A stretch of DNA of 64,000 nucleotides from Crossiella sp. CA-258035 (GTDB taxonomy: Bacteria; Actinomycetota; Actinomycetes; Mycobacteriales; Pseudonocardiaceae), in NCBI RefSeq assembly GCF_030064675.1, contig NZ_CP116413.1, positions 2,884,001 to 2,948,000 of the forward strand, read 5' to 3'. The notes under the pieces are model-generated. The model had not been told where the DNA came from, made no database searches, and worked only from the letters and a program-made list of their open reading frames with translations. The position numbers and the translations under genes were made by a program. Shown here piece by piece: positions 1-8,989 of this stretch (positions are counted from its first letter, which is position 1; the number at the start of each line of letters is the position of its first letter).

Positions 1-992
1 TGTTCGCGCAGAAGCTCGCGCCCGCGCTGGCCGCCGGGTGCACGGTGGTGCTCAAACCGTCGGAGTACGCGACCTTCTCCGTGCTGCGCATGGTCGAACT
101 GTTCGCCGAGGCCGGACTGCCGGACGGGGTGGTCTCGGTGGTCACCGGCCCCGGCGAGTCGGTCGGCGAGGCGCTGATCACCCACCCGGCGGTGGACAAG
201 ATCAGTTTCACCGGCAGCCGCGCGGTCGGCAAACGCATCGTGGCAGCCTCTGCCGGGACCCTCAAACGGGTTTCCCTCGAGCTGGGCGGGAAGAGCCCCA
301 GCCTGGTCTTCCCGGACGCGCCCAACGTCGGCCTGGCCGGGATGACCTCGATGGGCACGGTCACCATGGGCCTGTCCGGCCAGGCCTGCGTGGCGCACAG
401 CCGGGCCCTGGTGCACCGGGAGGTCTACGAGGAGTTCCTGGCCGGCGCGCAGATGATGGCCGCCGCGATCACCTACGGCGACCCGTTCGACGCGGGCACC
501 CTGGCCAGCCCGCTGATCAACGAACGTCAGCTGGCCCGGGTGCTCGGTTACATCGACCGCGGCCAGGAAGAGGGCGCGCGGCTGGTCACCGGCGGGTCCA
601 GAGTGGACGGTGAGCTGAGCACGGGCAACTTCGTGCAGCCCACCATCTTCGCCGACGTGGGCAACGAGATGGTCATCGCGCGGGAGGAGATCTTCGGCCC
701 GGTGCTCGCGGTGGTCCCGTTCACCGACGAGGACGAGGCGATCCGGCTGGCCAACGACACCGAGTACGGCCTGGGCGCCGGGATCTACACCGCCAACGCC
801 CAGCGCGCCTTCCGCCTCGCCCGCAAGCTGCGCGCCGGCACCATCGGCATCAACGGCTTCACCGTCGAACCGCACCTGCCCTTCGGCGGCTTCAAGCAGT
901 CCGGGCTGGGCCGCGAGGGCGGGCGCAGCGCCTTCGAGGCATACACCGAGCTGAAGACCGTGCTGCTGCCGCTGACCGAGGAGCTGATGTGA
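1..992 (+). CDS. Aldehyde dehydrogenase, 5' end outside window
   Basis: This is the C-terminal two thirds of an NAD(P)-dependent aldehyde dehydrogenase, which oxidises an aldehyde to a carboxylic acid. The reading frame is open from base 3, and the first residues (KLAPALAAGCTVVLKPSE) are the family's cofactor-binding stretch. FTGSRAVGK is the nucleotide-binding loop, LELGGKSP carries the catalytic Glu and GQACVAHSR the catalytic Cys. EEIFGPVL and the C-terminal LPFGGFKQSGLGREGG are also family hallmarks. The stop overlaps the start of the next gene by 4 bases, so it is the visible head of a unit that continues through an SDR into the Mce permease genes. Substrate unknown; the neighbours suggest an alcohol or aldehyde from imported lipid or sterol. 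Confidence 0.93.
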   Translation, partial: FAQKLAPALAAGCTVVLKPSEYATFSVLRMVELFAEAGLPDGVVSVVTGPGESVGEALITHPAVDKISFTGSRAVGKRIVAASAGTLKRVSLELGGKSPSLVFPDAPNVGLAGMTSMGTVTMGLSGQACVAHSRALVHREVYEEFLAGAQMMAAAITYGDPFDAGTLASPLINERQLARVLGYIDRGQEEGARLVTGGSRVDGELSTGNFVQPTIFADVGNEMVIAREEIFGPVLAVVPFTDEDEAIRLANDTEYGLGAGIYTANAQRAFRLARKLRAGTIGINGFTVEPHLPFGGFKQSGLGREGGRSAFEAYTELKTVLLPLTEELM

Positions 993-1752
993 GGCTGGAC
1001 GGCAAGGTCGCGCTGGTCACCGGGGCCGCCAGGGGCCTCGGCGAGGCGGTCGCCCGCCGGTTCGTCGCCGAGGGCGCGCGGGTGGTGCTGGCCGACATCG
1101 CCGACGACACCGGCACCGGCCTGGCCGCCGGCTCGGGCCCAACGCCCGATATCGGCACCTGGACGTGGGTTCCGAGGACGACTGGGCCGGAGTGGTGGCC
1201 GAGACCGTCGCTGACTTCGGCGCGATCGACGTGCTGGTCAACAACGCCGCCGTGCTGCACTTCGCGCCGCTGGCCCAGACCACGCTGGCCGACTACGAGC
1301 GGGTGGTGCGGGTCAACCAGGTGGGCTGCTTCCTGGGCATGCGCTCGGTGATCCCGGTGATGACCGAGGCCAGGCGCGGCTCGATCGTCAACCTGTCCTC
1401 TGTGGAGGGTTTGGCCGGGATGCCGACCCTGTCCGCCTACACCGCCAGCAAGTTCGCCATCCGCGGCATGACCAAGGTGGCCGCGCTGGAACTGGCCGCG
1501 CAGGGGGTCCGGGTCAACTCGGTGCACCCCGGCGCGATGGACACCGGCATGGCCAGTGAGGCGCTGGGCGGCATCGAGCTGGACCGCGACGCGATGGGCA
1601 AGCTGGTGCCGATGAAGCGGATCGGCCAGCCCGCGGAGGTGGCGAACGTGGTGCTGTTCCTGGCCAGCGACGAGAGCTCCTACTGCACCGGCGGGGAGTT
1701 CGCCGCCGACGGCGGGGCCACCGCGACGCACGCGTTCGGGGTGGTCGGGTGA
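989..1752 (+). pseudogene. Short-chain dehydrogenase/reductase, frameshifted
   Basis: Two frames together make one classical SDR. Frame one, from ATG 989, gives the Rossmann start (VALVTGAARGLGEAVARRF) and the acidic end of beta-2 (VVLADIADD), then loses homology near base 1130. The frame that gives LGPNARYRHLDV (from about 1132) continues with NNAAVLHFA, the catalytic SAYTASK and a normal C-terminus ending at 1752. One missing base around 1127-1133, in a GC-rich run, explains the break. It is either a real inactivating deletion or a sequencing error; restoring one base would give about 254 residues, normal for the family. It overlaps the aldehyde dehydrogenase before it and the YrbE gene after it by 4 bases each, so it belongs to the same unit. 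Confidence 0.85.
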
Positions 1753-2543
1753 CGGCTTCCCCGGTGGGGCAGGGCTTTCCCGGCCTGGCGGCGTTGCGCC
1801 AGGTCGGGCGGATGGCCGTGCTCTCCTGGGAGGTGCTCCTCTGCCTGCCGCGCAGGCCCTTCCCGCTGGCCGAGTCGATCCGGCAGGCCTGGTTCTTCGC
1901 CAGCGTCACCATCCTGCCCACCGCGCTGGTCGCGATCCAGTTCGGCGCGGTCATCTCGCTGCAACTGGGCTCGCTGACCCAGCAGATCGGCGCGCAGTCC
2001 TTCACCGGCGCGGCCGGGGCGCTGGCCATCATCCAGCAGGCCAGCCCGCTGATCACCGCGCTGCTGGTCGCGGGCGCGGGCGGATCGGCGATGTGCGCGG
2101 ACATCGGGGCGCGCACCATCCGCGAGGAGATCGACGCGATGGAGGTGCTCGGCGTCTCCCCGGTGCACCGGCTGATCCTGCCCCGGGTGCTCGGCGCGAT
2201 GCTGATCGCGCTGCTGCTCAACGGGGTGGTCAGCGTGGTCGGCGTGCTCGGCGGGTTCTTCTTCAACGTGGTGCTGCAGGGCGGCACGCCCGGCGCCTAC
2301 CTGTCCAGCTTCTCCGCGCTGGCCCAGCTCTCCGACCTGTGGATCAGCGAGTTCAAGGCCTTCCTCTACGGCTTCGTGGCCGGGATCGTGGCCGCCTACC
2401 GCGGCCTCAACCCCTCCGCAGGCCCCAAAGGCGTCGGTGACGCGGTGAACCAGGCCGTGGTGATCACCTTCCTGCTGCTGTTCCTGATCAACATGGTGAT
2501 CACCGGCGTGTACCTGCAACTCGTCCCGGCCAAGGGCGGGTGA
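1749..2543 (+). CDS. YrbE/MlaE-type permease, Mce transporter subunit A
   Basis: This is an integral membrane permease subunit of a Mce lipid importer, 264 residues, with about five hydrophobic segments. The segment IREEIDAMEVLGVSPVHRL is the family's signature cytoplasmic loop, thought to contact the MceG ATPase. The GTG start at 1749 overlaps the preceding SDR stop (GTGA). It forms the channel with the YrbE-B protein encoded 4 bases downstream. No mceG ATPase gene is in the window; in actinobacteria it is commonly unlinked. The substrate cannot be read from sequence: Mce4 systems import sterols, Mce1 systems fatty acids. Confidence 0.95.
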   Translation: MTASPVGQGFPGLAALRQVGRMAVLSWEVLLCLPRRPFPLAESIRQAWFFASVTILPTALVAIQFGAVISLQLGSLTQQIGAQSFTGAAGALAIIQQASPLITALLVAGAGGSAMCADIGARTIREEIDAMEVLGVSPVHRLILPRVLGAMLIALLLNGVVSVVGVLGGFFFNVVLQGGTPGAYLSSFSALAQLSDLWISEFKAFLYGFVAGIVAAYRGLNPSAGPKGVGDAVNQAVVITFLLLFLINMVITGVYLQLVPAKGG

Positions 2544-2547
2544 ACCG

Positions 2548-3375
2548 GTGGTCGTGCTGGCACGCAAACCCCGGTTGCCGGTCCCCGGGCTGGAGGCATT
2601 GGGCCGCCAACTCTGGTTCTGCCTGCGCGCCCTCGGCCTGATCCCGGTCGCGATCCGCCGCTACACCAAGGAGATCCTGCGGCTGCTCACCGAGGTCAGC
2701 TTCGGCAGCGGCGCGCTCGCGCTGATCGGCGGCACCCTCGGCGTGATGATCGGCATGACCGTGTTCACCGGCGCGGTCGTTGGCCTGCAAGGCTATTCCG
2801 CGCTCAACCAGCTCGGCACCTCCACCCTCACCGGGTTCATCTCGGCCTACTTCAACACCCGCGAGGTGGCCCCGCTCTCCGCCGGGCTGGCGCTCTCGGC
2901 CACGGTCGGCTGCGGGTTCACCGCCCAGCTCGGCGCGATGCGCATCTCCGAGGAGATCGACGCGCTGGAGGTGATGGGCGTGCCCAGCTTGCCGTACCTG
3001 GTCACCACCCGCATCCTGGCCGGGCTCGGCGCGGTGGTCCCGCTGTACGTGGTCGGCCTGCTCTGCTCCTACCTGGCCTCCCGGGTGGTCACCGTGCTGT
3101 TCTACGGCCAGTCCGCGGGCACCTACGACCACTACTTCGGCCTGTTCCTGCCCCCGGCCGACGTGCTGTGGTCCTTCCTCAAGGTGATCGTGTTCGCGGT
3201 GGTGATCATCCTGGTGCACTGCTACTACGGCTACACCGCCAGCGGCGGACCGGCCGGGGTCGGTGTGGCGGTGGGCCGGGCGGTGCGGGCGGCGATCGTG
3301 GCGCAGATGTTCCTGGACCTGTTCCTCAGCCTGGCCATCTGGGGCTCCACCACCACGGTGCGGATCGCCGGATGA
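2548..3375 (+). CDS. YrbE/MlaE-type permease, Mce transporter subunit B
   Basis: This is the second permease subunit (275 residues) of the Mce importer. It has the family loop ISEEIDALEVMGVPSLPYL and several hydrophobic helices, for example around FLKVIVFAVVIILVHCYYG near the C-terminus. The GTG start lies 4 bases after the stop of the first permease gene, and its own stop overlaps the MceA ATG (ATGA). That spacing implies translational coupling and equal dosage of permeases and Mce proteins. Confidence 0.95.
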   Translation: MVVLARKPRLPVPGLEALGRQLWFCLRALGLIPVAIRRYTKEILRLLTEVSFGSGALALIGGTLGVMIGMTVFTGAVVGLQGYSALNQLGTSTLTGFISAYFNTREVAPLSAGLALSATVGCGFTAQLGAMRISEEIDALEVMGVPSLPYLVTTRILAGLGAVVPLYVVGLLCSYLASRVVTVLFYGQSAGTYDHYFGLFLPPADVLWSFLKVIVFAVVIILVHCYYGYTASGGPAGVGVAVGRAVRAAIVAQMFLDLFLSLAIWGSTTTVRIAG

Positions 3376-4643
3376 ACGACCGCCTCTCACCCCTGCGCTG
3401 CCAGCTCCTCGGGCTGGTGTTCCTGCTGGTGGTCGCGTTGTTCGTGGCGGGCTCGATCGCGGTGTACCGCAAGGCGTTCACCCCGGTGGCCACCGTGCTG
3501 CTGGAGGTGGACCGGGCGGGCACGCAGCTGCGGGCAGGCGCGGATGTCAAGGTGCGCGGGCTGATCGTCGGCGAGGTCAGGGAGATCAGGGCGGGCGCGG
3601 ACCGCGCGGTGCTCGCGCTGGCCCTGCAACCGGAACGGATCTCGCTGATCCCGGCCGAGGTCACCGCCCGGCTGCTGCCCAAGACCCTCTTCGGCGAGCG
3701 CTACGTGGCCCTGCAACCACCGGAGCGGCGCAGCGGGAAGTCCCTTGTGGACGGTCAGACCATCGGCCTGGACCGCAGTCAGGCTGCGGTGGAGATCGAG
3801 AACGTGCTCAACGACCTGCTCCCGGTGCTCACCGCGGTCCGCCCCGAGCAGCTCTCCGCCACCCTCACCGCCATGGCCAACGCCTTGCGGGGCAAGGGGA
3901 AGCAGCTCGGCGACACCCTGGTCCGGCTCGGCGACTACCTGGACGGCCTGTCCGGCTCGCTACCGGACCTGCGTGCCGACCTCAAGGCCCTGGCCGCGGT
4001 CGCCGACACCTACACCACCGCCGCCCCGGAACTGGTGCAGGCGCTGGCCGACGCCACCACCACGACCAGGACCGTGCTGGACCAGCAGCACAACCTGCGT
4101 GCCCTGTTCGGCAACGTCACCCTGGCCGCGGTGGACCTGGAAGCCTTCCTGAAGGTCAACCGGGACAACCTGATCGCGCTCCTCGCCGAGGGCAGGCCCA
4201 CCCTGGAGGTGCTGGCGAAGTACGCGCCGGAGTACCCCTGCCTGCTGGAGCAGTTGGTCGCGATGATCCCCAACGCGGACCGCGCCTTCGGCAAGGGCAG
4301 CAAGAACCCGCACATCGCCAAGTTCACCCTGGAGATCACCGCCAGCCGCGGCAAGTACCAGCCCGGCGTGGACGTGCCCAAGTACCTCGACAAGCGCGGC
4401 CCCCGCTGTTATCCACCCGCGGTGCCGCCCGGCCGGTTCCCGCAGTACCCGCCGGGTGGCCCGGTGCAGGACGGCTCCACCCACCCGGCCGCCGCGCCCG
4501 CGCTGGCCGGTTCCCGGCCGGAACGCGAGCTGATCGGCGCGCTGGCCGCGCCACTGCTGGGCAAGCCGGTGGCCGAGGTGCCCGAGTGGGCGGGACTGAT
4601 GCTCGGACCGATGTTCCGGGGTGCGGAGGTGACCCTGCGATGA
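3372..4643 (+). CDS. Mce family protein A
   Basis: MceA-type substrate-binding/tunnel subunit of the importer, 423 residues. One N-terminal membrane anchor (about residues 10-31) is followed by the MCE/MlaD beta domain (about 38-115, VDRAGTQLRAGADVKVRGL...VGEV). A long helical region (about 135-330) then models as the coiled tube of the hexameric tunnel, and a Pro-rich tail follows. The ATG at 3372 is chosen because it overlaps the YrbE-B stop. It is the first of six Mce genes in the order A to F, all in one frame-overlapping series. Confidence 0.93.
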   Translation: MNDRLSPLRCQLLGLVFLLVVALFVAGSIAVYRKAFTPVATVLLEVDRAGTQLRAGADVKVRGLIVGEVREIRAGADRAVLALALQPERISLIPAEVTARLLPKTLFGERYVALQPPERRSGKSLVDGQTIGLDRSQAAVEIENVLNDLLPVLTAVRPEQLSATLTAMANALRGKGKQLGDTLVRLGDYLDGLSGSLPDLRADLKALAAVADTYTTAAPELVQALADATTTTRTVLDQQHNLRALFGNVTLAAVDLEAFLKVNRDNLIALLAEGRPTLEVLAKYAPEYPCLLEQLVAMIPNADRAFGKGSKNPHIAKFTLEITASRGKYQPGVDVPKYLDKRGPRCYPPAVPPGRFPQYPPGGPVQDGSTHPAAAPALAGSRPERELIGALAAPLLGKPVAEVPEWAGLMLGPMFRGAEVTLR

Positions 4644-5674
4644 CCGTGTTCTCCCCACTGGCCAAGCTCACCGTGTTCACCGCGGTGACCGTGACGCTGA
4701 CCGCGTTGCTGGCGCTGACCATCGCCAACTCCACCGCCGGTCCGAAGTCGGCGTACTCGGCCAGGTTCACCGATGTCACCGGCCTCAACGTCGGCGACGA
4801 GGTCCGCATGTCCGGTGTGCGCCTGGGCAGCGTCACCCAGATCGCGGTGGTGGAACAGAAACAGGCCAGGGTCGAGTTCGAAGTGGACAGTGCGGCACCG
4901 CTGCCCGCCGCGGTCACGCTCACCGTCAAGTACCGCAACCTGGTCGGCCAGCGCTACCTCGCCCTCGCCCTGGACGGCAACGTGCGGGAGAAACTGCCCT
5001 GGGGCGCGGAGATCCCGCTGTCCCGCACCCGGCCCGCGCTCAACCTCACCGTGCTGTTCAACGGGTTCCGCCCGCTGTTCCAGGCGCTCAACCCGGAGCA
5101 GTTGAACAAGCTGGCCGGGGAGATCATCCAGGTGTTCCAGGGCGAGGGCGGCACCATCGAGAGCATCCTCGGCCACACCGCCTCGCTCACCTCCGCGATC
5201 GCGGCCAAGGACAAGGTGATCGGCGAGGTGGTGGCCAACCTGAACACGGTGCTGGACACCGTCAACGACCGCACCGGCGAGCTCACCGGCCTGCTCGACC
5301 AGCTGCAACGACTGGCCAGCGGCCTGGCCGCGCAACGCCAGCCGATCGGCTCGGCCATCACCGCCCTCGGCGAGCTCACCGAGGTCACCGCGAACCTGCT
5401 GGACCAGGCCCGGCCCGCGCTCAAGACCGACATCGGCGCGCTCGGCCAGATCGCCGGACAGCTCGGCAACCGCAGCGACCTGCTGGAGAGTTTCCTGGAC
5501 CGCTTCCCCACCAAGGTCCGCTCCATCGCCAGGGTGGCCAGCTACGGCGGCTGGTTCAACTTCTTCGCCTGCCGCATCTCCGGCAAGGTCGGCGTCGGTG
5601 CGCTCGGCCTGACCATGGACCTGCCGGTGCTGCCGCTGGCCGGCACCCCGATGCCGCCACGGTGCGGCCCATGA
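4640..5674 (+). CDS. Mce family protein B
   Basis: MceB-type subunit, 344 residues. An N-terminal anchor (about 8-28, LTVFTAVTVTLTALLALTIA) is followed by the MlaD domain (FTDVTGLNVGDEVRMSGVRLG) and the helical Mce region with heptad-like stretches around residues 150-280. The usual C-terminal GGWFNFFACRI motif of B-type Mce proteins is present. The start ATG overlaps the MceA stop (ATGA). It acts outside the membrane as one ring member of the Mce tunnel. Confidence 0.93.
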   Translation: MTVFSPLAKLTVFTAVTVTLTALLALTIANSTAGPKSAYSARFTDVTGLNVGDEVRMSGVRLGSVTQIAVVEQKQARVEFEVDSAAPLPAAVTLTVKYRNLVGQRYLALALDGNVREKLPWGAEIPLSRTRPALNLTVLFNGFRPLFQALNPEQLNKLAGEIIQVFQGEGGTIESILGHTASLTSAIAAKDKVIGEVVANLNTVLDTVNDRTGELTGLLDQLQRLASGLAAQRQPIGSAITALGELTEVTANLLDQARPALKTDIGALGQIAGQLGNRSDLLESFLDRFPTKVRSIARVASYGGWFNFFACRISGKVGVGALGLTMDLPVLPLAGTPMPPRCGP

Positions 5675-6687
5675 GGCGGGTGAGCGCGAGCGCGCAGACC
5701 AGGATCGGCGCGGTCACCGTGATCGGCCTGCTGCTGGGCACCGTGGCCGCCTTCCACGCCGAGGACCTGCCGATCATCGGCGGCGGCACCACCTACACCG
5801 CCGAGTTCGCCGAGGCAGGCGGGCTGCGCACCGGCAACGAGGTCCGGGTGGCCGGGGTCAAGGTGGGCCGGGTGACCACGATCAGCTTGGCGGGCAACAA
5901 GGTCCTGGTCGGCTTCCGGCTCACCGAGGCCCGCCTCGGCGACCGCACCACCGCCGCCATCGAGATCAAGACCCTGCTCGGCGACAAGTACCTGTCCCTG
6001 GTCCCCGACGGAGCGCGACCGCAGCCGCCGGACCGGCCGATCCCACTGGCCCGCACCACCACGCCCTTCGACGTCACCGACGCGGTCAACCAGCTCGGCG
6101 ACACAGTGTCCAAAGTAGACAGTCGTCAGCTGGCGGACAGCTTCCGGGTGCTCACCGACACCTTCCGCAACACCCCGGAGAAGACCAAGGCCGCGCTGGA
6201 CGGCCTGTCCGCGCTCTCCCGCACCATCGCCGGCCGCGACGACCAGCTGGCGGCGTTGCTGGCCAACACCTCCCAGCTCAGCGGCACCTTGGCCGGACGG
6301 GACGAGCAGGTCCGGCGGCTGATCGCGGACGCCGGTCAGCTGCTCGGCGAGCTGGACCGGCGCAAGGCCGCGATCAGCGCGCTGCTGCGGGGCACCAAGG
6401 AACTCGCCCAGCAGCTCAAGGGCCTGGTCGCGGACAACCGGGCTCAGCTCGGCCCGGCGCTGGCCGAACTGGACAAGGTCACCGGGATCCTGCAGCAGAA
6501 CCAGGACAAGCTCAGCGCCGGACTGCGCGACCTGGCCCCGTACGTGCGGCTGTTCAACAACACCATCGGCAACGGCCGCTGGTTCGACGGTTACTTCTGC
6601 GGCCTGGTCCCGCCCTACGCCAAGATCGGCGTGTTCGAGCTCAACGAGAACATCTGCACCCCGCCGCTGACCGGAGGTGGCCGATGA
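5671..6687 (+). CDS. Mce family protein C
   Basis: MceC-type subunit, 338 residues. A short N-terminal hydrophobic segment (RIGAVTVIGLLLGTVAAF) precedes the MlaD domain (FAEAGGLRTGNEVRVAGVKVG), and a long helical region with an NGRWFDGYFCGL C-terminal signature follows. ATG 5671 is preferred over the in-frame GTG at 5662 because it overlaps the MceB stop in the ATGA pattern used throughout this operon. Confidence 0.92.
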   Translation: MRRVSASAQTRIGAVTVIGLLLGTVAAFHAEDLPIIGGGTTYTAEFAEAGGLRTGNEVRVAGVKVGRVTTISLAGNKVLVGFRLTEARLGDRTTAAIEIKTLLGDKYLSLVPDGARPQPPDRPIPLARTTTPFDVTDAVNQLGDTVSKVDSRQLADSFRVLTDTFRNTPEKTKAALDGLSALSRTIAGRDDQLAALLANTSQLSGTLAGRDEQVRRLIADAGQLLGELDRRKAAISALLRGTKELAQQLKGLVADNRAQLGPALAELDKVTGILQQNQDKLSAGLRDLAPYVRLFNNTIGNGRWFDGYFCGLVPPYAKIGVFELNENICTPPLTGGGR

Positions 6688-7823
6688 TCCACCGCGCCCT
6701 CGTCCTCGCCTGTGTGACCGCCCTGTTGCTGAGCGCCTCCCTGGTCTGGCTCCAGGGCGGTTCCGGCGGCACCACGGCCACCGCGTTCTTCACCCGCACC
6801 GTCGGGCTGTACCCGGGTTCGGAGGTGCGGGTGCTCGGCGTGCCGGTGGGCAGGGTGCGCGCGGTGACCCCGGAGGGCGAGCGGGTGCGGGTGCGCTTCG
6901 AGCTCGACCGCGGCATCCGGGTCCCGGCCGAGGCCAGGGCGGTGGTGATCGCGCCCAGCCTGGTCAGCGACCGCTACCTCCAGCTCACCCCCGCCTACGA
7001 GCAGGGCCCGGAACTGGCAACCGGCGCGGAGATCCCGCTGGCACGCACCGCGATCCCGGTCGAGCTGGACGAGCTGCTCGGCAACGTCGGCGAGCTCAGC
7101 CGGGCACTGGGCCCCGAAGGCGCCAACCGCGGCGGCGCGCTCTCCGACCTGCTGGACACCGCCGCGGCCAACCTCAAGGGCAACGGGGCCAAGGTCAATG
7201 CCACCGTCAAGGACCTGGCCGCCGCCGCGGAGACCCTGAACCGCTCCCGCAAGGACCTGTTCGGCACCGTGGACGGCCTGCGCAAGTTCACCGCCGCCCT
7301 GGTCGCCTCCGACGGCCAGCTCCGCGCCTTCAACACCCGGCTGGCCTCGGTCAGCGGGCACCTGGCGGCCGAACGCGAACAGCTCGGCGGCGCACTGGAG
7401 GCGCTGGCCGGGGCGATGGTGGACGTCAAGGAGTTCATCACCGCCAACCAGGACCGCCTCAAGTCCACAGTGGACAAGCTGGCCAGCGTGACCAAGGTGC
7501 TGGTGGACCAGCGGGCCGCGCTGGCCGAGGTGCTCGACGTGGCCCCGCTGGCCGCCACCAACTACCTCAACAGCTACGACGCCGCCTCCGGCACCTTCGC
7601 CGTCCGCGGCGCGATCAACGAGCTGACCTACCCGCCGGTCCTGCTGCTGTGCCGGGTCATCCAGGCCGGCACCCCGAAACAGTTGCCCAAGCTACTCGGC
7701 GACGCCTGCGCCCAGCTCGCACCCCTGCTCGACGGGGTGCTGAAGCTGCCCAGCCCGGCGGAGATCCTGGCCGGTTTGCAACAGGGCCGCCTGCCCAAGC
7801 TGCCCTTGCTGGGAGGCCGCTGA
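6684..7823 (+). CDS. Mce family protein D
   Basis: MceD-type subunit, 379 residues. A signal-anchor (residues about 5-22, ALVLACVTALLLSASLVWL) is followed by the MlaD domain (TRTVGLYPGSEVRVLGVPVGRV) and the helical Mce region. The YLNSYDAASGTF stretch at the C-terminal side fits D-type members. The start overlaps the MceC stop by 4 bases. Confidence 0.92.
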   Translation: MIHRALVLACVTALLLSASLVWLQGGSGGTTATAFFTRTVGLYPGSEVRVLGVPVGRVRAVTPEGERVRVRFELDRGIRVPAEARAVVIAPSLVSDRYLQLTPAYEQGPELATGAEIPLARTAIPVELDELLGNVGELSRALGPEGANRGGALSDLLDTAAANLKGNGAKVNATVKDLAAAAETLNRSRKDLFGTVDGLRKFTAALVASDGQLRAFNTRLASVSGHLAAEREQLGGALEALAGAMVDVKEFITANQDRLKSTVDKLASVTKVLVDQRAALAEVLDVAPLAATNYLNSYDAASGTFAVRGAINELTYPPVLLLCRVIQAGTPKQLPKLLGDACAQLAPLLDGVLKLPSPAEILAGLQQGRLPKLPLLGGR

Positions 7824-8989
7824 TGCGCAGACTGCTGCTCGCGCCGGTGCTGCTGCTCGCCGGGTGCACCGGGATGTACGGGGTGCCACTGCCGGGCGGG
7901 GCGGACCTCGGGGACGCCCCGTACCTGGTGACCGTGCACTTCGCGGATGTGCTGGACCTGGTGCCGCAGGCCGGGGTGAAGGTGAACGACGTCGCGGTGG
8001 GGCGGGTGGAGGAGATCCGGCTCGGCGCGGACTACGCGAGCGCGGAGGTGCGGCTCGCGGTGAACGGGGCGGTCCGGTTGCCGGGCAACGCGATCGCGCG
8101 GTTGCGGCAGTCGAGCCTGCTGGGCGAGAAGTTCGTGGAGCTGGCCGCGCCCAAGCAGCCCGAGGGACAGCTGGCGGCGGGGGCGGTGATCCCGGTGGCG
8201 CGCACCAACCGCAGCACCGAGATCGAGGAGGTGCTCGGCGCGCTGTCCCTGCTGCTCAACGGCGGCGGGGTCGGGCAGCTGCGGACCATCACCACCGAGC
8301 TGGACGCCGCGCTGGCCGGGAACGAGGCCAGGCTACGCGGACTGCTGTCCACAGTGGACAAAGTGGTGGCCGACCTGGACGGGCAGCGGCTGGACATCAC
8401 CAGGGCGATCGACTCGCTCAGCCGGTTGTCGGCCACCCTGGTCGCCCAGCGGCACAACCTGACCACCGCGCTGGAGCACCTCGCGCCGGGGCTCGCGGTG
8501 CTCAACACCCAGCGGGACCAGCTGGTGGAGATGCTGCGGGCGCTGGACAAGCTCGCGGTGACCGCCACCGACACGGTGCGCCGCAGCTCGGCCAACCTGG
8601 TCGCGGACCTGAAGCTGCTGGAACCGGTGCTGCGCAAGATCGCCGAAGCGGGGGAGAGCCTGCCCAAGTCGCTGGAGATCCTGGTGACCTTCCCGTTCAC
8701 CGACCAGACCCTGCACACCCTGCGCGGCGACTACGTCAACGCCGACGTCAAGCTGGACCTGGACCTCAGCTCGGTGCTGGACAACCTCACCCGCTCCAAC
8801 CAGCCGATCATCCAACCGCCGGGCGGCCGAGGCGCGCCGCAGAACCCCGGGCAACCACCCGCCGCTCCGCTCCTGCCCGGTGCGCCCGCGCCACCCACTA
8901 CGCCCGGAATGCCGGGCGGCTCGGGCGATCCCGGTCTGCTGGGCGGGCTCGGCGGGCTGCTGAACAGTCTCCTGGGCGGCCCCCGATGA
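7823..8989 (+). CDS. Mce family lipoprotein E
   Basis: MceE-type subunit, 388 residues, and the lipoprotein of the set. The signal peptide ends in a lipobox LLAGC with Cys15 as the lipidation site (LprK-like). The MlaD domain follows (FADVLDLVPQAGVKVNDVAVGRV), then the helical region and a Pro/Gly-rich tail (about residues 335-388) of low complexity. The ATG shares one base with the MceD stop (TGATG). Within the helical region the DNA at 8347-8359 carries a GTCCACAGTGGAC element. Confidence 0.93.
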   Translation: MRRLLLAPVLLLAGCTGMYGVPLPGGADLGDAPYLVTVHFADVLDLVPQAGVKVNDVAVGRVEEIRLGADYASAEVRLAVNGAVRLPGNAIARLRQSSLLGEKFVELAAPKQPEGQLAAGAVIPVARTNRSTEIEEVLGALSLLLNGGGVGQLRTITTELDAALAGNEARLRGLLSTVDKVVADLDGQRLDITRAIDSLSRLSATLVAQRHNLTTALEHLAPGLAVLNTQRDQLVEMLRALDKLAVTATDTVRRSSANLVADLKLLEPVLRKIAEAGESLPKSLEILVTFPFTDQTLHTLRGDYVNADVKLDLDLSSVLDNLTRSNQPIIQPPGGRGAPQNPGQPPAAPLLPGAPAPPTTPGMPGGSGDPGLLGGLGGLLNSLLGGPR

